DNA of 64,000 nucleotides from Alphaproteobacteria bacterium (GCA_012103315.1 WLWZ01000007.1:1-64000), one strand, 5' to 3'. Positions 50,102 to 59,001 are shown, counted from the first letter of the stretch. Notes: generated from the sequence alone by a model not told the origin. A program made the numbers and translations.

Positions 50102-50665
50102 ATGATGCCCGAAGAGCCTCGACACAAGCTGTCAGACCGCTTGTTTCACTGGATCATGGCCATTCTGGTCATTACCCTCCTGGGAACTGCGTTTCTACCG
50201 ATACTCGGCCTTAAGTTTGACTGGATTCCGATACATTGGATTTCGGGCACGTTATTGATTGCCGCGGTCATTTTTCATTTATGCCGCGCCTTGTTTGTGC
50301 ATGGTTTAAAAGAAATGCTCCCGACCGCCGCAGATATAAAGATGTCATCGGCCCCAGAACAGAAATATGACCTGAACCAAAAATTGTATCACTGGTCAGT
50401 GGGTACGATCATACTGGCACTGCTCGTTACTGGCGGTCTCATGATGGCAAAAATCGATACGCCATTCTGGAAACGAGATCCGTCAATTTTAACAGATTGG
50501 AACTGGGGTATCGTCTACGTCGTACATGGCGGTGCCTCGATGCTTTTGATCTTTTTTTTCATTCTTCATATTTACTTTGCTTTCCTGCCCGAACACCGCA
50601 CATTGCTACAATCCATGATTTTCGGAAAACCGGTAGGTCAACAGGACAATCAAAATGACAAATAG
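50102..50665 (+). CDS. Cytochrome b561-like membrane protein
   Basis: 187-residue membrane protein with four helices (IMAILVITLLGTAFLPIL, ISGTLLIAAVIFHLC, HWSVGTIILALLVTGG, MLLIFFFILHIYFAF). Histidines at the helix ends in RLFHW, HLCRALFVH, LYHWS and FILHIYF are candidates for two b hemes, as in b561/formate-dehydrogenase gamma proteins. Located after the molybdo-enzyme genes, it may pass electrons from the periplasmic complex to quinone. Its end overlaps the next unknown gene by 11 bases. Confidence 0.87.
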   Translation: MMPEEPRHKLSDRLFHWIMAILVITLLGTAFLPILGLKFDWIPIHWISGTLLIAAVIFHLCRALFVHGLKEMLPTAADIKMSSAPEQKYDLNQKLYHWSVGTIILALLVTGGLMMAKIDTPFWKRDPSILTDWNWGIVYVVHGGASMLLIFFFILHIYFAFLPEHRTLLQSMIFGKPVGQQDNQNDK

Positions 50666-51035
50666 CGCCGATATTAGAAAAAACATCGAGCTGATCGAAG
50701 AAGCATATGAATTTATGTTGGCCTATGCAGCCCAAGGTCGTGCAGATGAAGGCGCAGGTCCAGACGGCGCCCATATCAGAACCTTCCTGACCCAATTCAA
50801 TGACGCCACAGACTCTATTCTACAGGCTGTCGAAGAGGTTTCCTCATCATCCCCGGAGTCAAAAGCCTTCATAGAGGCCCTCAAAGTTGACGCTACAACT
50901 GTAAAATCAGTGATGACAATACTGCTCGGAAAAGACAATGTTTCATCCGAGATGGTCGATAATGCAAACGGGCTAATTTCCGTGCGGTCTTATCTTACAG
51001 CTTTGTTTTTCCTCGACAAAGCCGTACTCAGCTGA
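50655..51035 (+). CDS. Unknown helical protein, 126 aa, coupled to cytochrome b gene
   Basis: Not recognised. A soluble, mostly helical acidic protein (NIELIEEAYEFMLAYAAQG, FNDATDSILQAVEEV, VKSVMTILLGKDN). No Cys, signal peptide or membrane segment. Its start lies inside the end of the cytochrome b gene, which implies translational coupling, so it is probably the last member of the dehydrogenase operon. It could be a maturation or assembly chaperone of the Mo-enzyme (such chaperones are helical) or a regulator; this is inference. Confidence 0.7.
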   Translation: MTNSADIRKNIELIEEAYEFMLAYAAQGRADEGAGPDGAHIRTFLTQFNDATDSILQAVEEVSSSSPESKAFIEALKVDATTVKSVMTILLGKDNVSSEMVDNANGLISVRSYLTALFFLDKAVLS

Positions 51036-51051
51036 CGGCGATTCCCGACCG

Positions 51052-51366
51052 CTAATGGGTCCAATTTCCCGGCACACGGTCCGGGTGAAAGTTCTCAGCA
51101 TAACTTTTCGGCGTTATGCCTTTTTCAGTAGGTTCCTGCACTCGGTATTCAATGCCACATTTATCCGCAAAGGCTATCGCCTGTTCCTTGTCAGCGAATC
51201 GCAAACGTACCTGATCAGCATTCATATCCTGACTGCCCGTCCAGCCCATGAGACTATCCGGTCGTTTCGCACTCGAGGGTTCAAATTCAAATACCCAACT
51301 TTTGGTTTTCGCTTTACCGGACTGCATCGCCGTTTTAGCTGGCTTATATATCCTTGCGCCTGACAT
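51052..51366 (-). CDS. ETC complex I subunit, NDUFS4-like
   Basis: 104-residue homologue of mitochondrial NDUFS4/AQDQ (PF04800), an accessory subunit of NADH:quinone oxidoreductase seen in alphaproteobacteria. ARIYKPAKTAMQSGKAKTK, WVFEFEPSS, DSLMGWTGSQDM and the ADKCGIEYRV segment match the family. The start at 51366 (MSGARIYKP) is supported by AGGCGGGA just upstream; an earlier in-frame codon at 51405 is less likely. It is a lineage marker. It is convergent with the operon of the unknown 126-residue protein and has no complex I genes nearby. Confidence 0.93.
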   Translation of the reverse strand: MSGARIYKPAKTAMQSGKAKTKSWVFEFEPSSAKRPDSLMGWTGSQDMNADQVRLRFADKEQAIAFADKCGIEYRVQEPTEKGITPKSYAENFHPDRVPGNWTH

Positions 51367-51530
51367 TATTCCCGCCTCTATCGAAATGTATTTCTGGTTT
51401 AACATTAAACCATTACCGGTAGGTTATTAACCATATTGTTTTGAAATTTCAAAAGATTCAGTAGGGACACATAGCTAAATTTTGTGTTAAAAAACCTGCT
51501 AACCTATCGGCTCAGTTAGTTCTATAAAGA

Positions 51531-53135
51531 TTGAAAGCTAAGAGTTTGCGAAGCTATATCCGATTTATAGTTGTTGGCGTTGCTTTAACGCTTGCGTTCC
51601 CTGGTCACGCGATCGAACAACACGCCGATTTTGACAACCAAATTGCTGCGTCATCTGGCAAAAATTTTCAGAACAAGCTTGCGGCCGCAAACACAGGCAA
51701 TAGCGTCGCCCAATATTCGGTGGCACGGGCGTTTCAAAAGGGCCGAGGGGTCCAACAAGATCATGTAAAAGCAGTGCACTGGTTCAAAAAGGCTGCCACC
51801 CTGGGACACAAGAAATCTCAATATAGGCTTGGTGTCAGTTATCGTAAGGGACAGGGCGTAAAGCGTGACTACAAGCGTTCCGTTTTCTGGTTCAAGAAAT
51901 CTGCCGAACAAAGCTATAAGAAAGCATTGCATGCCCTTGGATATGCCTATCGAAAAGGCCTCGGCGTATCCCGCGACAACATGGTTGCCACGGGCTGGTA
52001 TCGACTTGCGGCTTCAAAGGGATATGCAAAATCTCAATACGCTCTAGCTATAGCCTTCGCGAACGGCAACGGCGTCCGACAAGACTTTAGGCGCGCGATG
52101 CTCTGGTACTCCCGAGCTGCCGAGCAAGGCCACCGCAAAGCAACCTATGAGCTGGGATTCCTATACCAAAAAGGCCGGGGTACGACTGCAAACCCAAAAA
52201 GAGCAGTGGAATTGTTTAAAGAAGCCGCTTCACTAGGCTATCGTCGAGCAAATTTTGCTATCGGCGACGCTTACCGGCAAGGTATCGGCGTTAAGAAAAG
52301 TGAGAAGAAAGCAGTAGAGTGGTTTCTTAAGGCTGCTAATCTCGGTTACCGGAAAGCGCAATATGCTGTCGCAAAGGCCCATGCTGATGGTGTTGGCGCT
52401 GCGAAAAGCTATTCTAAATCCCTGGTATGGTTACGCCGCGCTGCAGACCTTGGACACCGCCCTGCCCAACATCTTCTTGGCGATATGCATCGTCGCGGCC
52501 TCGGGGTTGCGCTGAATTACAGCGAAGCTCTGAAATGGTATAAACGTGCAGCTGTTCAAGGACATCCTCCCGCTCAATATTCACTTGGCATGATGTGTTT
52601 GATCGCGCTCGGCGTGCCGCAAGATTATAAAAAAGCTGCTAAATGGTTCCATGAAGCGGCACAATCAGACCACCCTGGCGCTCAATTTGCGTTAGCCCGC
52701 CTATACCTTTCTGGAAAAGGGGTTATGCGGGATGCCGTACATGCCGCACGCCTGTTCGAGCAATCCGCCCAGAACGAATATACCAAAGCACAATATGCGC
52801 TGGGAAATTTGTATGAAAAAGGTACAGGGGTTGCCCTCAACTATAAAGCCGCTGCGAAGCTATATCAGTCGGCTGCAGAAAAAGGCCATTCGGCGGCTCA
52901 ATACGCGCTCGGGCTCCTTCATTATGGCGGTAAAGGAGTTAACCGGGATTACGTACGCGCTTACGTTTGGACCAATCTTGGCGCCACAAAAGACCAAAAA
53001 TCTAAGCGCCGTAATGACCCTGTCCATCTTGTCAGAGACTTTATGGCGCAACAAATGACGCCCCAACAAATGAAGCAGGCAGCGGCCCTTGAGGCAGAGT
53101 TACGTCTTAAACTAAAAGCGGTACAAGCCCGTTAG
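51531..53135 (+). CDS. Secreted SEL1-repeat protein with 12 repeats
   Basis: 534 residues with a signal peptide (FIVVGVALTLAFPGHA) from a TTG start; no strong ribosome-binding site. About twelve 36-residue SEL1 units run from residue 55 to 485, each with AQYxLGxxYxxGxGVxxD and a KAxxWFxxAAxxGH helix. A short helical tail follows (QQMTPQQMKQAAALEAE). SEL1 solenoids bind partner proteins, often in the periplasm or envelope. A shorter relative is at 4663-5049. It is monocistronic; the downstream citryl-CoA-lyase-like gene is 139 bases away. Confidence 0.9.
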   Translation: MKAKSLRSYIRFIVVGVALTLAFPGHAIEQHADFDNQIAASSGKNFQNKLAAANTGNSVAQYSVARAFQKGRGVQQDHVKAVHWFKKAATLGHKKSQYRLGVSYRKGQGVKRDYKRSVFWFKKSAEQSYKKALHALGYAYRKGLGVSRDNMVATGWYRLAASKGYAKSQYALAIAFANGNGVRQDFRRAMLWYSRAAEQGHRKATYELGFLYQKGRGTTANPKRAVELFKEAASLGYRRANFAIGDAYRQGIGVKKSEKKAVEWFLKAANLGYRKAQYAVAKAHADGVGAAKSYSKSLVWLRRAADLGHRPAQHLLGDMHRRGLGVALNYSEALKWYKRAAVQGHPPAQYSLGMMCLIALGVPQDYKKAAKWFHEAAQSDHPGAQFALARLYLSGKGVMRDAVHAARLFEQSAQNEYTKAQYALGNLYEKGTGVALNYKAAAKLYQSAAEKGHSAAQYALGLLHYGGKGVNRDYVRAYVWTNLGATKDQKSKRRNDPVHLVRDFMAQQMTPQQMKQAAALEAELRLKLKAVQAR

Positions 53136-53274
53136 CTACCTGCTCCCCATATCGCTCGCTTTTCTGACGAGCCGTTTTCAAGCCTGAATTGCACCTTGGC
53201 TAACCATTGCGACTGCAGTTCGCGCTGTCTAATCTTTGTCTTTGACGTAAATGACATCAGAGAGCAGCAGGCCA

Positions 53275-54060
53275 ATGTCTAAGCCGACTCCTAATCAACC
53301 AACGACGCAAATCGGTTCAACCCATTCAGACACCGACACCCTCACTATTCGTGGACTCGACACATTGTCTGGAATTGTTGGCGAAAAAACCTTCACAGAG
53401 ACATTCTTTTTTATCGTCACTGGAACAATGCCGACCCCCGGACAAACGACCTGCTTTGATGCTTGTCTAAATATATTGATGGACCATGGATTAACACCCA
53501 GCGCTTTGGTTGCCCGGTTAACGGAAGATTCTGTTCCCGAAGACATGCAAGTCGCTATATCGGCAGGACTATTGCTCGTCGCTAATCGACATGTAGGCAC
53601 GATGAGCGGTGCCGGGCATCTACTCGCCGACGGTATCGCGGTTGACGGCGACCCGGAACGCTGGGCCGCCGATATAGTGACCGATTATCGGGCGCAAAAG
53701 AAACGAATTCCAGGCTTCGGACACCCACACTATTTCCCTGAAGATCCACGTGCAGCACGATTGTTTGAAATCGCAGAAGAAGCCGGTTGTGGGGGACAAT
53801 ATATGGCTCTGATGAAGTTACTCGAACAAGAAATAGAGAGAGCAATGGGCAGACGTCTAGTTCTGAATGTTACCGGCGCGATGGCAGCTGTCTTAAGCGA
53901 AATAGGCTTTCCAGTAGAAGGCATGCGGGGCGTTGCAGTCGTTGGGCGTGCCGCTGGTCTCGTCGCCCATATTGTCGAGGAGAAGAATACGGGGCTGGCG
54001 CGTCACTTAATCAAATATGCGGATCAAACAGTCGATACCAGCCCTGCCAAAGACATGTAA
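53275..54060 (+). CDS. Citryl-CoA lyase / short citrate synthase-like protein
   Basis: 261-residue protein of the citrate-synthase superfamily, shorter than true citrate synthase (about 430). IRGLDTLSGIVGEKTFTET, GAGHLLADGI, IPGFGHPHYF and GRAAGLVAHIVEE correspond to the core catalytic region, with histidines in GAGH and FGHPHY. Citryl-CoA lyases and related CoA-ester lyases of this length act in reverse TCA-type or catabolic routes. The ATG at 53275 is preferred over 53251 because a GAGCAGCAGG element precedes it. Substrate undetermined. Confidence 0.82.
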   Translation: MSKPTPNQPTTQIGSTHSDTDTLTIRGLDTLSGIVGEKTFTETFFFIVTGTMPTPGQTTCFDACLNILMDHGLTPSALVARLTEDSVPEDMQVAISAGLLLVANRHVGTMSGAGHLLADGIAVDGDPERWAADIVTDYRAQKKRIPGFGHPHYFPEDPRAARLFEIAEEAGCGGQYMALMKLLEQEIERAMGRRLVLNVTGAMAAVLSEIGFPVEGMRGVAVVGRAAGLVAHIVEEKNTGLARHLIKYADQTVDTSPAKDM

Positions 54061-54088
54061 AGACGGTTACTGGCCCCGATAAAGGAAA

Positions 54089-54165
54089 TGGTCGGGGTGG
54101 AGAGATTTGAACTCCCGGCCCTCTGCTCCCAAAGCAGATGCGCTACCAGGCTGCGCTACACCCCG
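54089..54165 (-). tRNA. tRNA-Pro (anticodon TGG)
   Basis: Minus-strand cloverleaf: acceptor CGGGGTG / CACCCCG, D-arm AGCGCAGCCTGGTAGCGC, anticodon TGG in TCTGCTTTGGGAGCAGA, T-arm CCGGGAGTTCAAATCTC. Discriminator A and an encoded CCA at 54089-54091. No mobile element adjoins it. Confidence 0.97.
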
Positions 54166-54267
54166 ACGAGGCACCACATAAGCTGTTTTCTTCGCCCAAG
54201 CAAGATAAACGGACAATTTCAGCGTATAAATATTCAAGTATAGGAAATCACGACTTTAGGAGCCGTC

Positions 54268-54735
54268 ATGACAACAATTTCCCTTGCCCAGGCAGAGATC
54301 ATGATTAATGCCATATTTAAGGAAGCACGCCGTTCAAACAACAAACCGATGGCCGTTGCGGTAACAGATCAAGGAGGCAGCGTAATCGTCTTTAAGAAGG
54401 AAGATGATTCTTCGATGATGCGTTTCGAAATGGCCCATGGGAAATGTTTCGCGTCCCTTGCAATGGGGCGTTCGAGCTCCCTCGTCCGCTATCGTGCTGA
54501 ACAGCGCCCAATGTTCATGGATTACCTTTTGAAGGCATCTGACAACAAAATTTTTGCCGAAGATGGTGGGATGCTCGTCCGGGAGCAGGATGGCGCTCTT
54601 CTTGGCGCTATTGGTGTTACTGGCGAGAGACCAGAACGCGATGAAGAATTAGCGGTCATTGCTATTCACAAAGCAAAATTTCTAACCGATGAGGATGCCG
54701 TTGGAACAAGTCACAATATTCGAACAGAAAATTAG
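54268..54735 (+). CDS. GlcG/HbpS-family protein (DUF336), second copy
   Basis: 155-residue relative of the 2092-2520 gene, recognised by ISLAQAEIMINAIFKEA, VAVTDQGGSVIVFKKEDDSS, GGMLVREQDGALLGAIG and VTGERPERDEELAVIA. The two paralogues differ mainly in the C-terminus. Cytoplasmic, no signal peptide. It is convergent with the bicupin gene, separated by a probable bidirectional terminator. Role unknown; heme binding or an accessory to a catabolic enzyme are family options. Confidence 0.87.
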   Translation: MTTISLAQAEIMINAIFKEARRSNNKPMAVAVTDQGGSVIVFKKEDDSSMMRFEMAHGKCFASLAMGRSSSLVRYRAEQRPMFMDYLLKASDNKIFAEDGGMLVREQDGALLGAIGVTGERPERDEELAVIAIHKAKFLTDEDAVGTSHNIRTEN

Positions 54736-54779
54736 AGAAAACAGTAAGTTAATTTATTTTCTTAAGACACAAGATAATA

Positions 54780-54806
54780 AAAAGGAGGCGTAAAACGTCC
54801 CCCTTT
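54780..54806. terminator. Imperfect bidirectional terminator between GlcG-like and bicupin genes
   Basis: AAAAGGAGGCG pairs with CGTCCCCCTTTT across a short A-rich loop, with one bulge and one mismatch, and T-rich sequence on both sides. The position between convergent genes fits shared termination. Moderate support only. Confidence 0.45.
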
Positions 54807-54825
54807 TAAACGATTATCCAGCGTT

Positions 54826-55965
54826 CTATTCGGCAGCAGCCGGTTTCGGTGGCAAGTTAGGAACTTCCGCATCGTAGAACTGGTCCATATCATGTACCAA
54901 CTCGTGCTCCGACAATGCATCTGTAAACCGTGAGCGGACAGCTTCGCTTTCGTCAGCATAATCAATCTGATCGCCGCCAATTCGAGCTGAAATCCATGAT
55001 TTTGGAACGCCTTGGGCGTTTCGCACAGCCACACCTTCATATTTAAAGGCAAGATAGCGTGACGGTGTCGGACCGGTATTGAAATGCTGATGCCACCACA
55101 TGTTCGGCGGAACGATCATTGTTCCAACTTCCCAAGGATAATACCTGGGTTCTTCGCCGTCAGGCCACATCAACGAATACCCCTCGCCGGACAAGATGAT
55201 CACATGTGCTCCAGGCCCGTGACGATGCCCTTTTTTGTAGGTTCCAATAGGAAACTGCGAAATATGAGCATTCATTGAACTTTTGGCGAAATTAAACCGA
55301 ATGTGTCCACCGCCTGCACCGCGCTCTTTCGCCGTAATCAACGGCAAATTTACAGCATCTGGCACGAAGTTCGTTACGAGCTTAAAGCCATCAGTCTCGT
55401 CTTTTGCAGCAAAATAATCAGGTTCACCGTTAAACCGGCCTTTGAAATCATAGGCCGTGTTGAAAACGAACTCAGGCTCTTCATAGACATTAAACATCGG
55501 CGGTGCGTTCGTTACCGCGACAAAACGAGCCGGATCTTTGCCCGAAGCATTGAAATGCTGATGCCAGCAATTCAACGGGATTGCAAACAGCGCACCAGGC
55601 CCCCATTCAAAGGTAATTCGATCTCCTTTATCGTTCCAAACGGTAGTAGAACCGCGGCCTGACAGGATCATAATCATTTCTTCAAACAACATACGTTGAG
55701 GTGCCAGCTTCTTGCCGGGATCGATCTCACAAACATAGCAGTCATTGGTTGTACGCGAGGCATCGTGATTGAGATAGACGCCCTTACCTTCGCGACGCGC
55801 CCACGGCTTCAGCTCTGTCGTGTAAAGATTCTTCACATAGACTGAATCGATGATCTCTAGCCCCTGATCCCGAACCCAACGCTCGTAAGGTGTTTCCTTT
55901 TCGGAAGCGAATTTCTTCGCCATTTCATCAGATACAATTGTCTTGTTAGCGCCGTCGTCAGTCAT
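54826..55965 (-). CDS. Bicupin protein, gentisate-dioxygenase-like
   Basis: 379-residue protein with two cupin domains, from ATG 55965 (MTDDGANKTIV) with AAGGAGAGAG upstream. The N-terminal cupin has YVCEIDPGKKLAPQRMLFEE, and WHQHFNASG; the C-terminal one has RHGPGAHVIILSGEGYSLMW and MWWHQHFNTG, with His ligands in each. Gentisate, 1-hydroxy-2-naphthoate and related dioxygenases share this layout. It probably binds Fe(II) and cleaves an aromatic ring, but only family-level function can be given. It starts 145 bases downstream of the EutA-like gene end on the same strand. Ethanolamine-related context is speculative. Confidence 0.83.
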   Translation of the reverse strand: MTDDGANKTIVSDEMAKKFASEKETPYERWVRDQGLEIIDSVYVKNLYTTELKPWARREGKGVYLNHDASRTTNDCYVCEIDPGKKLAPQRMLFEEMIMILSGRGSTTVWNDKGDRITFEWGPGALFAIPLNCWHQHFNASGKDPARFVAVTNAPPMFNVYEEPEFVFNTAYDFKGRFNGEPDYFAAKDETDGFKLVTNFVPDAVNLPLITAKERGAGGGHIRFNFAKSSMNAHISQFPIGTYKKGHRHGPGAHVIILSGEGYSLMWPDGEEPRYYPWEVGTMIVPPNMWWHQHFNTGPTPSRYLAFKYEGVAVRNAQGVPKSWISARIGGDQIDYADESEAVRSRFTDALSEHELVHDMDQFYDAEVPNLPPKPAAAE

Positions 55966-56089
55966 TGAAACTCTCTCCTTATTCGTATGCTTCATTCGGC
56001 CGCAATTTTAAGACAGGCGGCCTTTCTCTATATCGTTTTCTATACTTATTTCGCTAATGCTGCCAAGTCTATCCGCTCGCCTGATGTTA

Positions 56090-57820
56090 TTAATCGTGGC
56101 TATGACTGTGCCCATGGCCGTCTTCGTGACTGTGATCATGCGAATGACCGTGTTCATGATCCAACCTCTGGCCAGAGCGAGGGTCATCGGAGAACACCAA
56201 TGATTTGATCGTCACGGGTACCGTTCGTGACGGCAATCTTATTTTACCCAAATCGATATAATCGAAATCCCAAAGCACAACGCCATCAATTACCAGCACG
56301 CCAACCGGTATCTCCAACTCGTCTTTTAGAATGTGCCCAAGGGATTGAGCGATATCGCCATCGAGCACGATAAATAGCGGCTTACCGGCTGCGATCATAT
56401 CATCCAATCCAAGCTCTAAACCCTTGGCAAAGGCCAGCAACCGTTCATAGGCAGGTAAGCCCTTCCAATGAAATGACAACGCTATTTCACGGTCATCGTT
56501 GTCTACTTCAAAGGTTCGACGATGGGCTTTAACCGCCCGCGCAACTTCTTCGGACAAAATTTCTTCCGGGCAGTCGTAAGGCGGTTGGATTACTTGCAAA
56601 TTCCGACGCGGTAGCAACTCACCCTGATTGGAGATAAAGCAGGTATTACCAGACAACTGAACTGAGTATTCAGAGGCCCCAAGCGCCGTGGCGCGAATAC
56701 ATTCACCTGCAGGCAACATAGGCCACGGCAAAGCATTGGTCTCGAGTCTACGCGCGAGGGCATGTCCCAACCGTAGCCCCATATCGCCAAAATCCCGTTC
56801 TTCACGGCGATATACATACTCCGCCACGCCCCCGGAGAACATCACACCATCAATCTGACCCCAATCAAGAATTGGGTCCGTCAGATAAAAATTCTCAATA
56901 TCCTCCGGGATAGGACGAACCACCAGTGCATCAATCATCGTGGCTGCCATTACGTCGGCAACTTTATCAAGCTGTTCCGACGTCACCTCATCGCCAACCG
57001 ACCAATCGAATCCGGCGCGCGCAGCGTGGGTACGACCGGCAGGATCAAGGCGAACTATGACGCCATTCTCATCAACCACCTGTAACCGGCCACCGACATG
57101 TACCGCAGCCGTTACCTTAACCTGTCCCTCTTCCAAAATTGCTAGTTTTGCCGTCCCACCACCGATATCAACATTCAAGATTCGACGGTCACCATCCTGC
57201 GAGGCCTTGGCAGCACCAGAACCAAACGCTGCCAACATACTTTCCATATGATGGCCGGCAGTCGCGCAGACAAAATCACCACCCTTCTGGGATACCGTCG
57301 CGGCGATCGCTTGTGAATTCTCTCGGCGCAGCGCTTCACCCGTTAAAATTACCGCTCCGGCATCAATGTCATCGGGACTGAGACCAGCGGCTTCGTATGC
57401 ATCGTCAAGAATGCGACCGAGCTGTTCATCTGAAATTCGGGTTTCGCTCTCATAGGGAGTAAGAGCCACCGGTGACTGGAAGAGTGTCTCGCGATTTACC
57501 ACGAAGTAGCGGCTAGACATATCCTCCGCCATACGGCGCAAATGAAGTCGCGAAAAGATAACCTGGGTCCCAGAAGAGCCAACATCGATACCAACGCTGG
57601 TCAAACGGACATTATCGGCGATCCACAGCGGGTTTTCTTCAATCGGTCCATCAAAATCTGCATCATGGTCATGATCGGCATCCGGGCCATGTTCATGAAA
57701 AAATACGTCGCCATATTCATGATCTTCCAATGTATGACCCACCGGTGGTCCCGATGGGGTAGCACCTACTTCTTCTGATGTTTCAACGTCGTTGTCGTCC
57801 CGACCATCGCTCTGGCCCAT
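56090..57820 (-). CDS. eutA: EutA-like reactivating factor with His-rich ends
   Basis: 576-residue protein of the EutA family, the ATPase that reactivates coenzyme-B12-inactivated ethanolamine ammonia-lyase. ASKHA-type phosphate motifs are SVGIDVGSSGTQVIF and LNVDIGGGTAKLAI; VMFSGGVAEYVY is the adenosine region. The usual length is about 470 residues; here an acidic His-rich N-terminus (HEHGPDADHDHDADFDG) and a C-terminal GHSHDHSHEDGH tail add about 80, suggesting metal binding. eutB and eutC are not in the window, so the target lyase is elsewhere or different. Upstream 220 bases to the next gene hold its promoter. Confidence 0.88.
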   Translation of the reverse strand: MGQSDGRDDNDVETSEEVGATPSGPPVGHTLEDHEYGDVFFHEHGPDADHDHDADFDGPIEENPLWIADNVRLTSVGIDVGSSGTQVIFSRLHLRRMAEDMSSRYFVVNRETLFQSPVALTPYESETRISDEQLGRILDDAYEAAGLSPDDIDAGAVILTGEALRRENSQAIAATVSQKGGDFVCATAGHHMESMLAAFGSGAAKASQDGDRRILNVDIGGGTAKLAILEEGQVKVTAAVHVGGRLQVVDENGVIVRLDPAGRTHAARAGFDWSVGDEVTSEQLDKVADVMAATMIDALVVRPIPEDIENFYLTDPILDWGQIDGVMFSGGVAEYVYRREERDFGDMGLRLGHALARRLETNALPWPMLPAGECIRATALGASEYSVQLSGNTCFISNQGELLPRRNLQVIQPPYDCPEEILSEEVARAVKAHRRTFEVDNDDREIALSFHWKGLPAYERLLAFAKGLELGLDDMIAAGKPLFIVLDGDIAQSLGHILKDELEIPVGVLVIDGVVLWDFDYIDLGKIRLPSRTVPVTIKSLVFSDDPRSGQRLDHEHGHSHDHSHEDGHGHSHSHD

Positions 57821-58040
57821 TCTCGTCTCCGCCTATCCATGGAAATTGTTACAGTGGCTTAACCCAAATAGGGGCCAGTACCACAGCTGGCATTACATAC
57901 TACAATTCAGGACATGCGCCAACGACCTGCTGGAAATTCCGCGTTCCAAATATCGTCGTTTAGTAAGGGTTCGTTAACGATGGTGGCGTCAAACTTGCAA
58001 CGACAACAGGGCAACCACCTTAACGGGAAAGGAGAAGCCG
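57821..58040. other. Divergent intergenic region
   Basis: 220 bases between the eutA-like gene (minus) and a small secreted protein gene (plus). AAAGGAG at 58028-58034 is the ribosome-binding site of the latter. No riboswitch-like B12 box or other structured RNA was recognised. Confidence 0.4.
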
Positions 58041-58346
58041 ATGCTTCGTACCGCCCTCGTAGTAGCGTTGACCGCCATACCAGGTCTATTTTCAGTTGCT
58101 TTCGCGCAGCAGCCAATGTGCACGGAACGAAACGCCGTCTTAAACCAGCTATCCAACCAGTATTCTGAAGCTCCCGTGGCGATGGGAGTCGCCAATAACG
58201 GCGGGGTACTCGAGATTCTCTCTTCGAGTGCAAGAAAAAGTTGGACAATCATCCTCACGATGCCAAGTGGCGTAACTTGTATGATTGCGGCTGGTGAGAA
58301 CTGGGAAGCTTTGCCGACATTGACAAAGCTTGACCCACCAGCCTGA
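58041..58346 (+). CDS. Small secreted hypothetical protein, 101 aa
   Basis: 101-residue protein with a signal peptide (ALVVALTAIPGLFSVAFA) and a cleavage site near AFAQ. The mature part has two cysteines, in QPMCTERN and GVTCMIAAG, and a strand-rich middle LEILSSSARKSWTIILTMPSG. It resembles small alphaproteobacterial secreted proteins with no assigned function. Good ribosome-binding site AAAGGAG. Convergent with the DUF192 gene, 90 bases apart. Confidence 0.82.
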   Translation: MLRTALVVALTAIPGLFSVAFAQQPMCTERNAVLNQLSNQYSEAPVAMGVANNGGVLEILSSSARKSWTIILTMPSGVTCMIAAGENWEALPTLTKLDPPA

Positions 58347-58436
58347 AACGAAAGTGATTGTCTGCGGCAAAGTTTTCCGCGACGCATAATCCCTTCGGGT
58401 ATCCGGCAGTCCTTGCCCATAGTTTGGCGAGACCAG

Positions 58437-58925
58437 CTATTGTTTGTCTGATCCAAAGGCGGAATGCATGACTGTGTCCCCCCGCTTAATCTTCAATCGA
58501 GAAGCCGTACCACCGTTGAGCTCGAGGACGGCAATTGCCGCCTCCCCGGAAGAGATCGTCTGCAATGACCCCGGAACCGTACGTTGAACAATTCGCACGA
58601 TACGTCCGTCGGAGGCGATAAACAGCATATCAAGCGGTAGATAGGTATTTTTCATCCACATTGTGAGAACTTGGGATGCGCTGTAAATGAACAGCATACC
58701 CGCATCAGCCGCCAACCGACGTCGAAACATTAGGCCCTGACGTTGCTGACGCTCCGTCGTAGCAATTTCAATGGTAAATTTATGCGAAGATTTAGCGGTT
58801 TGGATGCTAAGCGACGATTTTGCAAAATCACTGGTCACGGCGGACTGTCCGACGACGATATTTCCGTTTGCGAATACGATTCCGATGAGCGCAATCAGCC
58901 CAAACAGTCGAAACAAATTATTCAT
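58437..58925 (-). CDS. DUF192-family secreted protein
   Basis: 162 residues with a signal peptide (LIALIGIVFANGNIVVG). DUF192 landmarks are IEIATTERQQRQGLMFRRRL, GMLFIYSASQVLTMWMKNTYLPLDMLFI in segments, and IVQRTVPGS, GEAAIAVLELNGGTA. Function of DUF192 is unknown; members often sit in the envelope. It is 76 bases downstream of the double cold-shock-domain gene on the same strand, so it may share the transcript. Confidence 0.88.
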   Translation of the reverse strand: MNNLFRLFGLIALIGIVFANGNIVVGQSAVTSDFAKSSLSIQTAKSSHKFTIEIATTERQQRQGLMFRRRLAADAGMLFIYSASQVLTMWMKNTYLPLDMLFIASDGRIVRIVQRTVPGSLQTISSGEAAIAVLELNGGTASRLKIKRGDTVMHSAFGSDKQ

Positions 58926-59001
58926 TACTCAATGGCCTCGCCGGAATATCGACAGTGATCAGCAAAACACCGCGCAACATTAATGACAAGTATGTAAAGG
59001 C

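Noticed and set aside
54089-54165. tRNA-Pro as integration site
   Set aside because: No integrase or direct repeat of the tRNA end was seen nearby.
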